Part shown: one piece after another, positions 49,747 through 62,189 of the stretch
Numbering within the stretch: the stretch's first letter is position 1
How the letters are laid out: each line of letters begins with the position of its first letter
DNA from: Eublepharis macularius
Taxonomy: Eukaryota > Chordata > Lepidosauria > Squamata > Eublepharidae
NCBI RefSeq assembly: GCF_028583425.1
Contig: NC_072795.1
Coordinates: 74,786,001 to 74,850,000 of the forward strand
DNA length: 64,000 nt
Direction: 5' to 3'
The notes under the pieces: model-generated
What the model was told of the DNA's origin: nothing
What the model saw: only the letters and a program-made list of their open reading frames with translations
Databases searched by the model: none
Position numbers and translations under genes: made by a program

Positions 49747-49787
49747 CCTGACGTTTCGCCAGCAGCTGTGGCTGGCATCTTCAGAGG
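49747..49787 (-). ncRNA. Hammerhead ribozyme-like core, left arm
   Basis: This is the minus-strand copy with the same bases as 3050-3090 and 50562-50602: CUGAAGA, stem II GCCAGC/GCUGGC, GAAA, CGUC. With its partner in the right arm it forms an inverted pair of ribozyme-like motifs in one insertion. Confidence 0.6.
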
Positions 49788-50181
49788 TGTAGCACCAAAA
49801 GACAGAGATCTCTCAGTGTCACAGTGTGGAAAAGATGTAGGTCATTTGTATCTACTCAGGAGGGGTGGGGTTGAGCTGAGTCATTCTGTAAGAGTTTCCC
49901 AGGGTGTGGAATGCTAATGGCGGGAGGCTTCACTGTATCCTGAGGGGGTTCTTTTGCATATGGATTGGTGCTTGATGTGCTAATCTTTTCTGCAGGGCTA
50001 TTGTCGAGTATAGAGTGTTTTGTTAGCCTGGTGTTTTTCAGAACTGGAAACCATGCTCTGTTCATTCTTAAGGTTTCTTCTTTCCTGTTGAAGTTTTGCT
50101 TATGCTTGTGAATTTCAATGGCTTCCCTGTGCAGTCTGACAAAGTAGTTGGAAGTGTTGTCCAGTATTTTGGTGTCCTGGA

Positions 50182-50493
50182 ATACTGGACAACACTTCCA
50201 ACTACTTTGTCAGACTGCACAGGGAAGCCATTGAAATTCACAAGCATAAGCAAAACTTCAACAGGAAAGAAGAAACCTTAAGAATGAACAGAGCATGGGC
50301 TCCAGTTCTGAAAAACACCAGGCCAACAAAACACTCCACACCCGACAATAGCCCTGCAGAGAAGATTAGCACATCAAGCACCAATCCATATGCAAAAGAA
50401 CCTCCTCAGGTTACAGTGAAGCCTCCCGCCATTAGCATTCCACACCCTGGGAAACTCTTACAGAATGACTCAGCTCAACCCCACCCCTCCTGA
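50182..50493 (+). pseudogene. Penelope-like ORF, C-terminal fragment of GIY-YIG domain
   Basis: The frame is open from the palindrome centre to TGA at 50493, giving 103 codons. The start has NYFVRLHREAIEIHKHKQNF (residues 7-26 of the fragment) and NRKEE, which resembles the C-terminal GIY-YIG endonuclease region with its conserved Glu and Asn. The rest is a Pro/Ser-rich tail ending QPHPS. The matching frame in the left arm runs on the minus strand from about 50167 to 49856. Upstream RT and the GIY-YIG motif itself are absent, so this is a truncated remnant. The domain call comes from pattern memory. Confidence 0.55.
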
Positions 50494-50561
50494 GTAGATA
50501 CAAATGACCTACATCTTTTCCACACTGTGACACTGAGAGATCTCTGTCTTTTGGTGCTACA

Positions 50562-50602
50562 CCTCTGAAGATGCCAGCCACAGCTGCTGGCGAAACGTCA
50601 GG
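50562..50602 (+). ncRNA. Hammerhead ribozyme-like core, right arm
   Basis: On the + strand, CCU (50562) is followed by CUGAAGA, a 6-bp stem II, GAAA, CGUC and AGG (50600-50602). CCU and AGG can pair as a short stem I, and cleavage would be expected after GUC. Stem III is the minimal ACGU, which in known small hammerheads may need dimer formation. Confidence 0.6.
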
Positions 50603-52739
50603 AACTACAATGCCAAGACCACGGCAATACAGCCCGGAAAACCCCCAACAACCATCGTTCTCCGGCCGTGAAAGCCTTCGACAATACATTTTTTCAAGTT
50701 ATTTTTTTCAACTGGTGATGGAAATTGGAGAGCTTAATCAATTTTTTTTTCTGGAAAAGCAGACAAAGCAAAGCTAGGCTTATGGTGGAGGATCTTTGCT
50801 TAAAAGAAAGTGGGTCTTGAGGTGGATACTTGAAAGAGCAAAGGAAGGCAGCCTGATAAACACAGAGGGAGCAGGTTCCATGCATTATTAGCACCAAACA
50901 TAGGAATAGGGATGGGAGATGAAGACAAGAAAGGAACAGAAGCCGTGGAAAGGGGAAATGAAAGAGAAGATACTCTCCAATGTGAAGAGCGACAGCATTT
51001 TGAAGTAAAGTTTAATACCCTGAAGTGGAAACAAAGTGTGACAGGAAGGTAGCACTGTGATTTATGGAAAGAATAGCCTTTGTTTAGTGTTGTGAGATTA
51101 AGTTGAAATTGGCAAAGCTTTTCTGAGCAGATAGGAGAGGCTAGAGGATGCCATAGAATTCCAGAGTGCAATTGACTAGACGGCAGTATTTGCAGGCATT
51201 CTAGAGCATATGATCAACCTGCTTTTGGCAGCTGCTTTTCTTTGCCTGTGCACATTGGCTGCCTGCTCATAATGACAAGTTGCCTGACTCTCAGAGTGGA
51301 TCTGGTGGAACCTTCAGAAGGGAGAACAGAAAGTTCATCTGAAACAGAAGTCTGTATCTCCCCCATGCATCAACGTGCAGGTTACTTCCGCATTGGGTGT
51401 ATATAGTCTCTAGGGGAAGGGAGGAGAAGACTATGTAAAAATCTATTTTTGGTATGACTGAGATGCAGGCAACTGAAGCATTCAGCACTTCCTTATCCTC
51501 TTGCTAATCAATGTCTTGAGAGAAGTTACTCTTGTTAGCTCTGAACAGAAGGTGGTATTTTTCACACTACTCCACTCATCCCACAGATTTGCAGCAGCAT
51601 TCAAAACTCTGACTTCAGCATGGGGAAACAGATAGATGATCCGCTTACCACAACTACAAAAGAAAAATAATGGTGGGATAGTGAAGCTCTACTATGAAAT
51701 GGGGGAGTTTATAAGTGCCACAGAGGATCACGCCAAATTTTGCACCAGGTGACCTTGAACGTCGGACATATGAACTTGGGTGGACAATATGTTTCTCAAC
51801 CTAAGTGGCTTAATAGCATTTGCCATTCTCCAGTGAAATGGATGTGATTTCCAATGGATATTGGCAACTTGTTTCAAGCCTTTTACCATATACAGTTCTA
51901 ACTATTGTTTAAAATTGATTACCAGACACAAAAGAAGTGAACTGTATTAGTAGCAAGAGTCCTGTCCACATAGCATCAAACAGGACAGGTTAAGAGGACT
52001 GCGAGGAAAAAGAATGGATTCGGGGGGGGGGCGAGGATTGGGCTTCCTTGGTTTTATTGAAATTAACACTGGTTAATCAGCCCAAGGGTCACTTCTGTAC
52101 AACTGAATGGAAAACATGTCTCTGGGTTCTCTAACAGCCTACATAATTCCGAAGCATTTGTAAGAATGCATGTGGTTCAGGTTATATCTTGAATAATAAA
52201 GTTCACACTGTGCATCTCTAGCAGGTAATAATACATTTTGTGCTTATTCTAGAGTTTCTTTCTGGTGAGTGTTTTCGGTGTAAATAGGCCGTATCCCTTT
52301 TATCAGATACCATAAAATCTGTGAAGGGGTGCGCCTCTGGTCACATACGTTATGTAGTCCAGCTGTCAAACCTTACTCCCTTGGCTGCTTCCAAATGAAG
52401 GATATCTCTGCTTTGTTCCCCCACCCCTTTTCTTTTGGAGCATCCACACTGAGATCATAGTCTAATTATGTTCCAGTTGTACTTTCCCTATCTTCATTTT
52501 GTTGTTTGCCAAACCACCTTTTCTCTTACCCTTTTTTTGGAAAGACTGCAGTCTGTCCATTATCAGGCAGTCTGGATGGGAACAAAAGCATGATCCAAGG
52601 CCCTGTCCACAGTGGCCGTTTTCCTTCACTCAGCCCCTCATGGCCACCATCTTCCATGCCACACCTCAGGGCTTTTGGAGGATTGCTATAGTGTTGCTGT
52701 TGGAGCATCCTTGTAATGTGCAAAAACATGTAGTTCGTA

Positions 52740-52802
52740 AGATCCCTTTCCTAGGAGTAAGGAATAGGGCTTAATTCTGAGTAGACCTGATTAAGATTGC
52801 TG
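52740..52802 (-). repeat. Fragment of a short palindromic interspersed repeat
   Basis: 'AGGGCTTAATTCTGAGTAGACCTGATTAAGATTGC' is close to a common reptile repeat with the core CTACTCAGAAGTAAG..CCATTGAGTTCAATGG. Related pieces occur at 56650-56755. Confidence 0.45.
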
Positions 52803-53665
52803 AGTCTCTCAACATAAGACATCTTACATGGGGACACTCAAGTGACTTACTTTCTGTGTGGTCTTATATTCAAGTGTGCTCTGCCTCCCTAGCAGTGCAT
52901 GTGTATCCACAATGGGAGAACAAGGGTAAGATCTTTCACTTGATCCTACTCGTGTAAGATTTCTTGGGTAGAGAGGCTCTCAGCTACTCTAACTTCAATG
53001 AATTGAGCAAATTTAAACATCATTTGTTTTTGCTGAGAGAGGATAGAAAGTTGTCTGCCTTAACACTTGCATATTTAAAATTTAGTATTCAAACAAAAAT
53101 ACATTTTCATCTTCTACCACAGAGGAAGTATAATGCACATTTGAATATTAATTCAAAGCAAATGAAGCTCAAATAATTTCAAAATATCAGACTCCATCTA
53201 TCTACAGTATAAACCCAGAACTTGTCACATCTGTTTTTAAAAAATCTCAGTCTCATGTTTTTGTCTCATTCTAGGCAGTGGAACGGGACTCCATGCACAT
53301 GTCAATAGGCTTGGGCTTTGTGGATAATTCAGCTTCAATGGGGCATTGAAATGTACTCTAATATTGTGAAATCTGTCCATTCTGGAGGGGAAAAAATGAG
53401 AAAAAGATAGAAAGGTTAGAAGGGAACCCAGAAATTCATAAAACATTTTCCTCCAAAGAGCCACAAGGTTTGAGATCATCTATCCATGTCTCACCACATT
53501 CATCAACACTAACATGTTATTGAATTCATGTCATCATCGCAATGGGAAATAATCTGTGATAGTGTGGGTCCATATTAGCCAAGGAGAGAGCCTGATTTCC
53601 TTAAGTTAGGCATTTCATTTAAAGATTTTCAGTAGAAGTGAACCATGCCAGGCTTGTTTGCTCTT

Positions 53666-54380
53666 CATGAATTGGTCTAATCCCATTTAAGCCACTTACT
53701 CCTCTACCCCTCCTTTATCAAAATTATGAGGGCTACCATTTCATAAGTGCTAAAATAACCTTTTTCAGAAATTAAAATCAATTACTCAACTTGAAATACC
53801 CACAGTGCTGCAAGCACTCAGCGTTTTCCTTCTGGAACTTCAATTAATTCATTAAGAAAATTGGACATTATCCCTGGCTTTCTTTTAACTGGGGTGGGGT
53901 GGGGTTGGTCCTGAATTTTTCAATAATACATTGAAAGAAATGTGTATGTTTTGCAAATGAACTTGGGCAGAATTATTTTATCACATAAGCTTGCCACACA
54001 ATGGGAATGTGCCTGTGGAAAGTGAAAAAGCCAGCAATCTAACTCTCAGTCTGACAAAAGCCAATCGTTTAGAAAAGCCAAAGCACATATCTTTCATAAG
54101 GAAGAATAACGAGCTCATTTAAAACAAACATTTGAAATCTCATGGAGTGAACCACAGTTCATATACCAAGGAAACCTGGAGAGTACATGTTGACTGTATT
54201 GAGACCTGCACGTACATCATGCATCCAAAATGGAAGTGCAGTGTGGAATTTTCATACAGTGTGTGACTTGACTGCCAAAGATGTTTGCATGGGCAGGGGG
54301 ATCAAAATGGTAGCCCTCATAATTTTGATAAAGGAGGGGTAGAGGAGTAAGTGGCTTAAATGGGATTAGACCAATTCATG
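53666..54380. repeat. Perfect 76-bp inverted repeat with 563-bp spacer
   Basis: The arms 53666-53741 and 54305-54380 are identical in reverse complement at all 76 positions read by eye. Homology stops sharply at all four edges. The spacer has no recognised element or coding frame. Confidence 0.85.
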
Positions 54381-54476
54381 CAAAATCTGTAAACAGCTGA
54401 GCAAGTTAAATGGAATTTCTCTGTTCAGACCCAGTGTGTCTAAATGAGAGCTATTTCCTTCATCTTGTAATTGTGG

Positions 54477-55408
<932 letters not shown>

Positions 55409-55629
55409 GGGTTTGTCAGCTCTGAACTGGGAAATTCCTAGACCTTTGGGGGTGATGCCTGGGGGCAGCAGGGTTGGGGGATGGAAGGGACCTCTGTGGG
55501 GCATATTGCCATAAACGCCACCATCCAAAGCAGCCATTTTCTCCAGGGGAAGAAAAGTCTCTCTCTAGTCTGGAGATCAGTTTAAATTCTGAAGAATTCC
55601 AGGCCCCACGTGGAGGTTGGTAACCCTAG
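55409..55629 (-). repeat. AGGGTTGCCA-ended interspersed repeat
   Basis: Read on the minus strand: AGGGTTACCAACCTCC, then GGAATTC, CTGGAGATCAG, CCTGGAGAAAATGGCTGC, GGTC, and an end GAGCTGACAAACCC. The roughly inverted termini suggest a MITE-like repeat of about 220 bp. It faces the + copy at 55768. Confidence 0.65.
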
Positions 55630-55767
55630 GTTCCAAGCAGTTACACTAACTTACAAGGGCTGTATTCACAGGGAGAATAATTTTGTTACCTTCCTCATAA
55701 TATTAATATTCAAATATTGGCACGTATGTTTTCTATTTTTATGCTGTCCAATACAGAATTCCATCAA

Positions 55768-55982
55768 AGGGTTCCGAATCTTCAGGCGGTGGCTGGAGAT
55801 CTCCCAGTATTACAATTGATCTCCAGGCAGCAGAGATCAATTCCTCTGGAGAAAATAGCTGCCTTGGAATGTAGACTTTATGGCATTGGACCCAGCTGAG
55901 GTCCTTTCCACCCCCAACCCTGTTGTGCCCAGGCATCACCCCCAAATCTCCAGAAATTTCCCAACCCAGAGCTGACAACTCT
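55768..55982 (+). repeat. AGGGTTGCCA-ended interspersed repeat
   Basis: The + strand copy has the same landmarks: CTGGAGATCTCCCAGTATTA, GATCTCCAGGCAGCAGAGAT, TCTGGAGAAAATAGCTGCC, CCCCCAAATCTCCAG and an end GAGCTGACAACTC. It is the best preserved of the four copies. Confidence 0.7.
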
Positions 55983-56649
55983 AAAGACCTAGCATGACTC
56001 CAGGTTTTCGTTTTATTCATTGTCACCTAATGTGCTGTAAAATGACAGTCCTGAGGCAAACTACACATGACAGAAGAGATCCTTGATTGCGATTTCTCAT
56101 GTGTTTTTAGCATACTGCTAAAAATCTTAAAAGCAGCCATAGGAACAGGCCTTATTCCTTCCACATGATATAACCTAGGGGCTTACATTTCTTTTAAAAA
56201 CGAATTCCCGTTTAGAACAGAAAAACAGACCTTACTGCAAGGCAATTTCTCAGAATGAACAAGTCGCTAAAGTTTATCTGTGCCACACCTCAAGACATTT
56301 GCTTCTATCAAGCAGGCAAGACGCTGTATTGATGTATTTTTCTTGATTAAGGACAAACAGCCGTGAAAACCTCTCAAGCCAGAAAGCCGACACTGTTAAT
56401 GCTGTTACTTGTAAGCTTTGGGAAAGCAAATGTTTTCAGGTCTGCTTGAAACACAAATTCAGGGTATCAGAGATGTATCATGCATGGCAAGTTAGAAAAA
56501 ATTAATTATGGGCTAAGATCACATTCTAATTTTATATTATCATGCTTTCCTCTCAAAGGTCTGCAGTTAGAGGGTTTGTGTGTGTGATTTTTACCTAGGA
56601 AATGATCCAGAGAAGTTTTTTTAAAAAATAGCCACTGTGCTTGATTCAT
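55983..56649. other. Intergenic region
   Basis: I see no gene or named repeat in this AT-rich stretch. Confidence 0.4.
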
Positions 56650-56755
56650 TTACAGCGCAATCCAAAGCACTTGTAAGACCACTGAGTTCAACGGACTGAG
56701 AAGGTTGTAATTTTTACAAGTGCACAGTTACAGTGCTATCCCAAACCGTTACAGC
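56650..56755. repeat. Short palindromic interspersed repeat
   Basis: 'CAGCGCAATCCAAAGCACTTGTAA...TTCAACGGACTGAGAAGG...TTACAAGTGCACAGTTACAGTGCTATCC' has inverted halves. A related end appears at 56960-57005 (AGAGTGTAACTCTGCTTAG). Short palindromic repeats of this wording are common in reptile genomes. The class is not assigned. Confidence 0.5.
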
Positions 56756-56764
56756 TTTCTAAGT

Positions 56765-56950
56765 TAGGCTTGCCAACATCCAGGCTGGCCATTTCCTGGA
56801 ATTACAACAGTTATCCAGGTGGCAGATCAGTTCCCCTGAAGAAAATGGCAGCTTTGGTGGGTGGATTTTGCACTATTTCATCCCTGAAGAGGTCCCCCCT
56901 CCCTTTCCCACCATATCTTCAGGAATTTCCAAGCCCAGATTGCAACCCTC
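56765..56950 (+). repeat. AGGGTTGCCA-ended interspersed repeat
   Basis: It starts TAGGCTTGCCAACATCCAGG and runs through GGAATTACAAC, TCAGTTCCCCTGAAGAAAATGG and CTTCAGGAATTTCC to TTGCAACCCTC. It is the fourth copy of the family in this window. Confidence 0.65.
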
Positions 56951-58403
56951 ATGGAAGTCAATTGCCTTCAAAGAGTGTAACTCTGCTTAGAATTGAACTG
57001 TTAGGTTTTGTAAGTAATCAGAATAATAGAATTTTGCAAGAAAGGGAATGATAACCTAGTAAAATAAATTCATTGAAGTTTTCAAGAGAAGGCCAATTCA
57101 TGGCAATTTCTTCTTGAAAGGTAAAACATTGTCACAGAGCTGTGATGCTGAAAGGTAAAGAGTAAAAAATAATCTTGTCTAGCTCATGTAGGATTCCTTA
57201 TATAGGCATACATTTTCTTACTTCCTAAAAGATGATCCCATAAAGCACATGTGCCACAAGCAGAGATCTGGAGGGATCAAGATGTATCATGTCAGAGACT
57301 CTTGCAGTATTCCTAATGAGTAAAATGAATAAAAATGTTTGTTTGGAATGGTTTATTTAATTATTCATCTATAGACTGCCTTTCTTGTTGAAACATATGG
57401 TTGGTTACAGAATTAGGAAAAACACAATAAAATCCTATATAATTCTTATAGTAAGTAATGCAATAGAACCTGATTAGACAACAATGTACTAAAAGAGTAG
57501 AATGCATCCAATAAACAATGTAATATTTTATAAAAACTCTGATTTTTTCACAGACATTAAAACTACAACCCCATTCTCTTTATAAAAGTTCTGTATAAAT
57601 AATTCCATTTTACATGTTCTTCAGAATGATAAAAAGCACAGGATCCTTTCTGACCTCATCTGGCATGCCATTCTACCAGGTGGAAGCCAGTGAAACATCA
57701 GAGAATACTGTGATGCGGGCAGCTGTTTGATCTTACCGGCTTGCAGGATGGCACCCTTCAGAAGGCTTTGCTCAGACGAGCAAACCTGTCACAGTGTCCT
57801 GCAGATAAGTGGGTCCTAGGCAACAAAGGATGTGTAAGTAATAATCAGCATTTTGAACTGAATCTATTGAGAGTGTCCTGCAGATAAGTGGGTCCTAGGC
57901 AACAAAGGATGTGTAAGTAATAATCAGCATTTTGAACTGAATCTGGAAACTAGCAAGTAATCAATGGAATGTCTGTAAAATAATATGTGTTCTCTGCTTA
58001 GCTTCGAATAGTAAATGACCTGTGGTATTCTGTTCCAGTGCAATCCCATGTAGAGTGTGTAATAGTCTAGTCTTGAAGTTATTGGGCAGGGATCCACATT
58101 ATCCAATGGACTGATTCAAGGTGGGAGACATCCTCTGAACTAAGTAGAAGAAAGTATATAACTGACTTCATATGACCATTTTCTCCATGTTGGTGTAAGC
58201 ATCAGCTGACTTTTTCAGCTGACCTGGCCTTGTAAATGGATTATAAGTGTTTAGCTCAGCACATCATGACAAATGTTCAAAAATGTGAAAAATCATAATC
58301 TGGATGTGTGTTGAACCATTCTCAAATCTTAGTTAACAAATCCTGATCTGCTGGAGAGGTCAATGCCTGTTGACTTCTGCACATCATGTATGCAGATGGA
58401 AAC
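56951..58403. other. Intergenic region
   Basis: It contains a recent 79-bp-period duplication (57793-57944) and an antisense LINE-tail-like stretch near 57355-57430 (ATTATTCATCTATAGACTGCC...GGTTACAG). Confidence 0.5.
57793..57944. repeat. Tandem duplication, 73 identical bases
   Basis: The stretches 57793-57865 and 57872-57944 are identical at all 73 positions and separated by 6 bases, a period of 79. It is either a very recent duplication or an assembly artefact. Confidence 0.9.
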
Positions 58404-59409
58404 CAGACATGGGCACTAATCGAAATACAAATCAAATTTCGTGACGAATCGGGCCGATTTGTGTTTAACGAAACACATTTTTTGGGCCGCGGTTTTCACA
58501 AAATTCACGACTTTTGTGGCTGATTTGTTCACTTTGTGAATGATTCGTGATGCCAGACAGGCTGGTGCTGATGCATTGATTGCCTAGGCAACATAGGCCC
58601 AGAATGTCTGCAGACCTTTTGTTGCCATTGGAAACCCTAGCCCACATAACCTTGATAGGCAGCTCTCCCTGCCAGCTGGAGAGCTTCCATTCTGCCCTAT
58701 ACAGCAAGGAGCAGGGGGGTTAATCCACTAGGCAGTTGAGGAGATGGGCCTTCTGTTGCCATGGGAACACCAATCTCATCCCTCCAAACCCTGTGACGCA
58801 GGTCTGTCTGCCAACCAGAGACCTTCTGTTCTGCTCTATGTGAGCATTTCTTATATAAGGCACAGCTCTCTGCCTCGTGCCTTTGAGCCAGTAAACAGAG
58901 GGAGAGGGAGGACCTGTTTCTGGGATTTGGAGTGAGAGAGTAGAATTGGGAGCTTTTGGCTGGATTTGCTGCTGCTTTAAAAGAGACTGAAAAGCCTCTT
59001 TCTTATTTTCAGCTCTTGGCCTTGCTGGGAAGGTCATTGGGTTAGGGTGCCTTCTTTCCTCCGCCCCACTCAACCCCAGTCTCAGGGCATTGCCTGGCTC
59101 TGGAGCCTAGCTTGACTGAGGCCTACCTTTTTTTTCTTTAATTTTCTTTGCTTATATTCTTATTTAGAGCGTTTGTTCTTGCTGGCTTGTTGGGTGAAGG
59201 TGGGTGAAGGAGAGCCTGCTGAAGTCTCCCTGCGAGTTTGGCATCTCTGGGTATGAAGGGGGCCATTGAAGTGGCTTGGGTTCTGACAAAGCACGAAACT
59301 AACAAATCATTTTGCAAAATGGGACAATTTCATGAAAGTTTGTCATTTGTGGAATGCAACAAAACATGAAACACTTGTTTTGTTTTTTCCCATTTCATGT
59401 CCATCTCTA
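58404..59409. mobile_element. Non-autonomous hAT-type element with 8-bp TSD
   Basis: It is flanked by the identical 8-bp duplication ATGGAAAC at 58396-58403 and 59410-59417. The ends are CAGACATGGGCAC and, on the minus strand, TAGAGATGGACATGAA, related to the 20.17-kb element. The interior has two similar blocks of 'GTTGCCATTGG/GTTGCCATGGG ... GACCTTCTGTT' type and a TATATAAGG near 58854, and no transposase frame. It appears to be another member of the same TIR family with a different filling. Confidence 0.75.
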
Positions 59410-59417
59410 ATGGAAAC

Positions 59418-61865
59418 TATTCCAGCATCCAATATTATATCAATTGTTGTGTACACAGAAAAATTACTGGTAGAGGTGAGGTTAAGGAGGCTTTCAAAAA
59501 AGAGAAAGAAGGAATTGTGGGGGAAAGTGAAAAGGTGCGCCTGCAAGTTCTTGCGGGTCCCCTGCTTGTCCCTATTTAATAATATAAAGAGGAGAACTGC
59601 AGCAGATTAATAGGGATTGTGTGGTTTTGTTCATTGTTTTAAAAAGCTCTTTGTGGAGGTATTTTTTGCTGTGATGCTTTATTAGACTCTCTTCTGCTTC
59701 ATGATGAGTCTGTTATTCTGTCCTGATATGTGTAACAGGTAGTGTGTTCAATTTCCCTCATACGAGTGATCAAGTGTTCTCATAGGCAGTTCAGTCTCTT
59801 CTAGAGGAGATATGAATTCTCTTTTCCTTGATAAAATTACTTGGGTCCCTTATGTATGTTGCAGATTTGTTCCGCCTTTAGTTGTTAGAGCCCAGCATGA
59901 ATTTATAATCTGGGAAGGAAAACAAATCTGTTTGACTGTCACAAGAACAGGTAAATGTTCCCTTCTTATCAACAGGACCTTTTTGTTTATTTAAAGGATT
60001 GAAATTATTTGTTTTCATGTGAATTTTCAGCTGGAGAAGGGAACTAGATTTACAGGCTCTAGAAGTGAAGACATCTTGTTACCTGTTGACACCGATCAGG
60101 CAGCACAACTTCTGTCTTTGTCCTGAAGTTAGCCTACCTCTTGGGATGAAAGACTTGTGTATTCTCCATATTTTTAAAGAATTGGTCTCTTAACAAACTA
60201 TACATCAGCTTTTCCCATTACTGCTGGACTGTCATATTTCTGTAGGACAACAAACTACAACAGAGACACAGAGGCTACAGCTCATGGTGGCTTGCCTAGG
60301 AAATCATTTTCAATAAATTAAAAGGACATAACCCAGGAAAAGTGGATTCAGGAATGCAACCGAACTGATGATTCAAGTAACCAATTAAACTATGGCACTT
60401 TGAAGTAAGCTGTTTTCTGGCTAAACCATACAGAAGATCACATGCAAGCTCTCCCTATATTATGTGGGATTAAATACAATCTTTGGTGTTCTATCCCAGA
60501 ACTGGTATTGCTTTGAGTATTGCCAAGGCAACATCTGTTGAACTGCAGTATGGGTTAGAACCTCCTTACCTGATCTGGCTTACCAGTGTGCATAGTAATA
60601 TTTAGGGGACAGCAAAGGAGTGGGGTCTAGCTGTACTTTGCCCTTTTCCTATGTAGCATCTCTTGGAATGTTTTAGCCAGACAGAGTGGTACAGCACAGA
60701 ATTTTCTGGCCAAGGGTGAAAAGTGACAAAGTCATGCCAATCTACAACTGCAATCTCTCTTCTGCCTGAGAAAGGAGCCTGACCAAGGGAGCCTGAACAG
60801 AGCCCTCATGTAGGTTGCTGGAAGTCCCCCCAAAACAGCTCTGTTGAGCATGACTTTCTGGGCGACTGCCTTGGTACCAAGCATAGGCTGTGCTGTCTCA
60901 CAGGCAGGGGCTGCGCCCCCCCAGCAAGCCTCAACTGCAGAGGCCAGCATTTGGGGGGCACGCATGAGGGGAGAGGGGACACTGGTGTGAACAAGCAAGC
61001 TGGGTCAGCTGCCTTCTCAGCTCCTTATTACCTGTTGGTGCGTCGTCACCACTTCTCGGGCCAGGATACGGGAGATGAGTAACCTGCAAAGGAACTTTGA
61101 TGATAGTTGTTAGCCAGACATTTTGAAAAAGGGTCTCCTCCCATATGTGAGTGTGAGGCACACCCCAAATTTTGCATATTTCCCCCTGCACACTCTTGCC
61201 TTGATACTGTGAGCACTGCAGCAAAGAGCTTTCAGGCAGAGCTTCCAACAACCTCTCTACTTACCTGGGGTCATGGGCACCTTGGTTGGAGGTTATGTAG
61301 GGTGCTTGAGAAGCTGATTGGGTGCAGGGGATGGGGCTTGGCTGCCACAGGGGCACAAACATACTGGTCTCTGCAGTAGTTGGCATAATTTGCTCTGCCA
61401 GGCTGCTTGGGCTGGGCCAGGCAGGGGGAGGGGGAGCATTTGACTTTTCCCACACTATGGGCACCTATGGCCTAGACTGTCATTTTCCGCCACTCCTGGA
61501 GAGTGTTCTAGAACTTCAAATGGCTTAGGGAGCCACCTAACTTATGCACCACCCCCTGTCTCACCCCCAGCCCACAGGTGCAGGAACTTACACTGTGGTT
61601 ATGTCTGTGTCCACCCGCAGTGGCCAGGCCCCAGTGGATGGCCCAGACGGAGAGGGGTCAGGCTGCTGCACTGTTGTGTGTGTGTGTGTGGGGGGGTTAT
61701 ACCCATGTAAGTTTGGGATGTGATGGTGTGACTCCTAGTCAGCATCCAGGGTGCTTTTGAATAGATTTTTCTTTAAAAGGTCATGGGCATATAAAATAAT
61801 TTTAAATTCTAAAGAGGTATGTATAAAGCCATGTATATTATTACTTTGTCTAACGGCACAAGCCA
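59418..61865. other. Intergenic region
   Basis: No gene or clear repeat is supported. The overlapping short frames at 60.7-61.5 kb on both strands show no domain. A (TG)n tract of about 8 units lies at 61675-61691. Confidence 0.5.
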
Positions 61866-62145
61866 GAGGTTCCAAAATAGATAAAAAATGATCCTGGTGG
61901 AACATCTCTGTCTTACAAGCCTGGTGGAAGGATAGCAAATCCTGCCAGGCTCCAGTTTCAATGGACAGAGAGTTCCACTAGGTCAGGGCCAGGACTGAAA
62001 AGGCCTTGGCTCTAGTTGAGGCCAGGTAGGCCACCCTGCGACCAAGGACCACCAATATTTTTTTTCTGCTGATCAAAGTGTTCTCAGGGGGGTAAATAGG
62101 GAGAGGTGGTCCTGCAGATATTCTGGTCCCTGTCTGCTTAGGGCT
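61866..62145 (-). pseudogene. L2-like LINE C-terminal fragment
   Basis: On the minus strand, 'RVAYLASTRAKAFSVLALT' (stop) 'WNSLSIETGAW' and 'DLLSFHQACKTEMF' align block by block with the LINE at 30490-30640. One stop interrupts it. The neighbouring 62150-62185 stretch also reads as part of the tail region. Confidence 0.7.
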
Positions 62146-62189
62146 TTATAGGTTATTGCTTCTTCAGCATCAAGTGAAAGAATAGCAAC

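Larger units (their letters stand above)
49696..50688. mobile_element. Palindromic Penelope-like element with 12-bp TSD
   Basis: Two inverted arms of equal length, 473 bp (49696-50168 and 50181-50653), surround a 12-bp centre. The right side has an additional 35-bp extension (50654-50688). The insertion is flanked by TTTTTTCAAGTT at 49684-49695 and 50689-50700. Arms differ by only a few substitutions and no indel I can see. Each arm encodes the same C-terminal piece of a GIY-YIG-type protein tail and one hammerhead-like core. Inverted arms, a one-sided extension of about 35 bp and long TSDs together identify Penelope-like elements. No reverse transcriptase is present. Confidence 0.85.
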
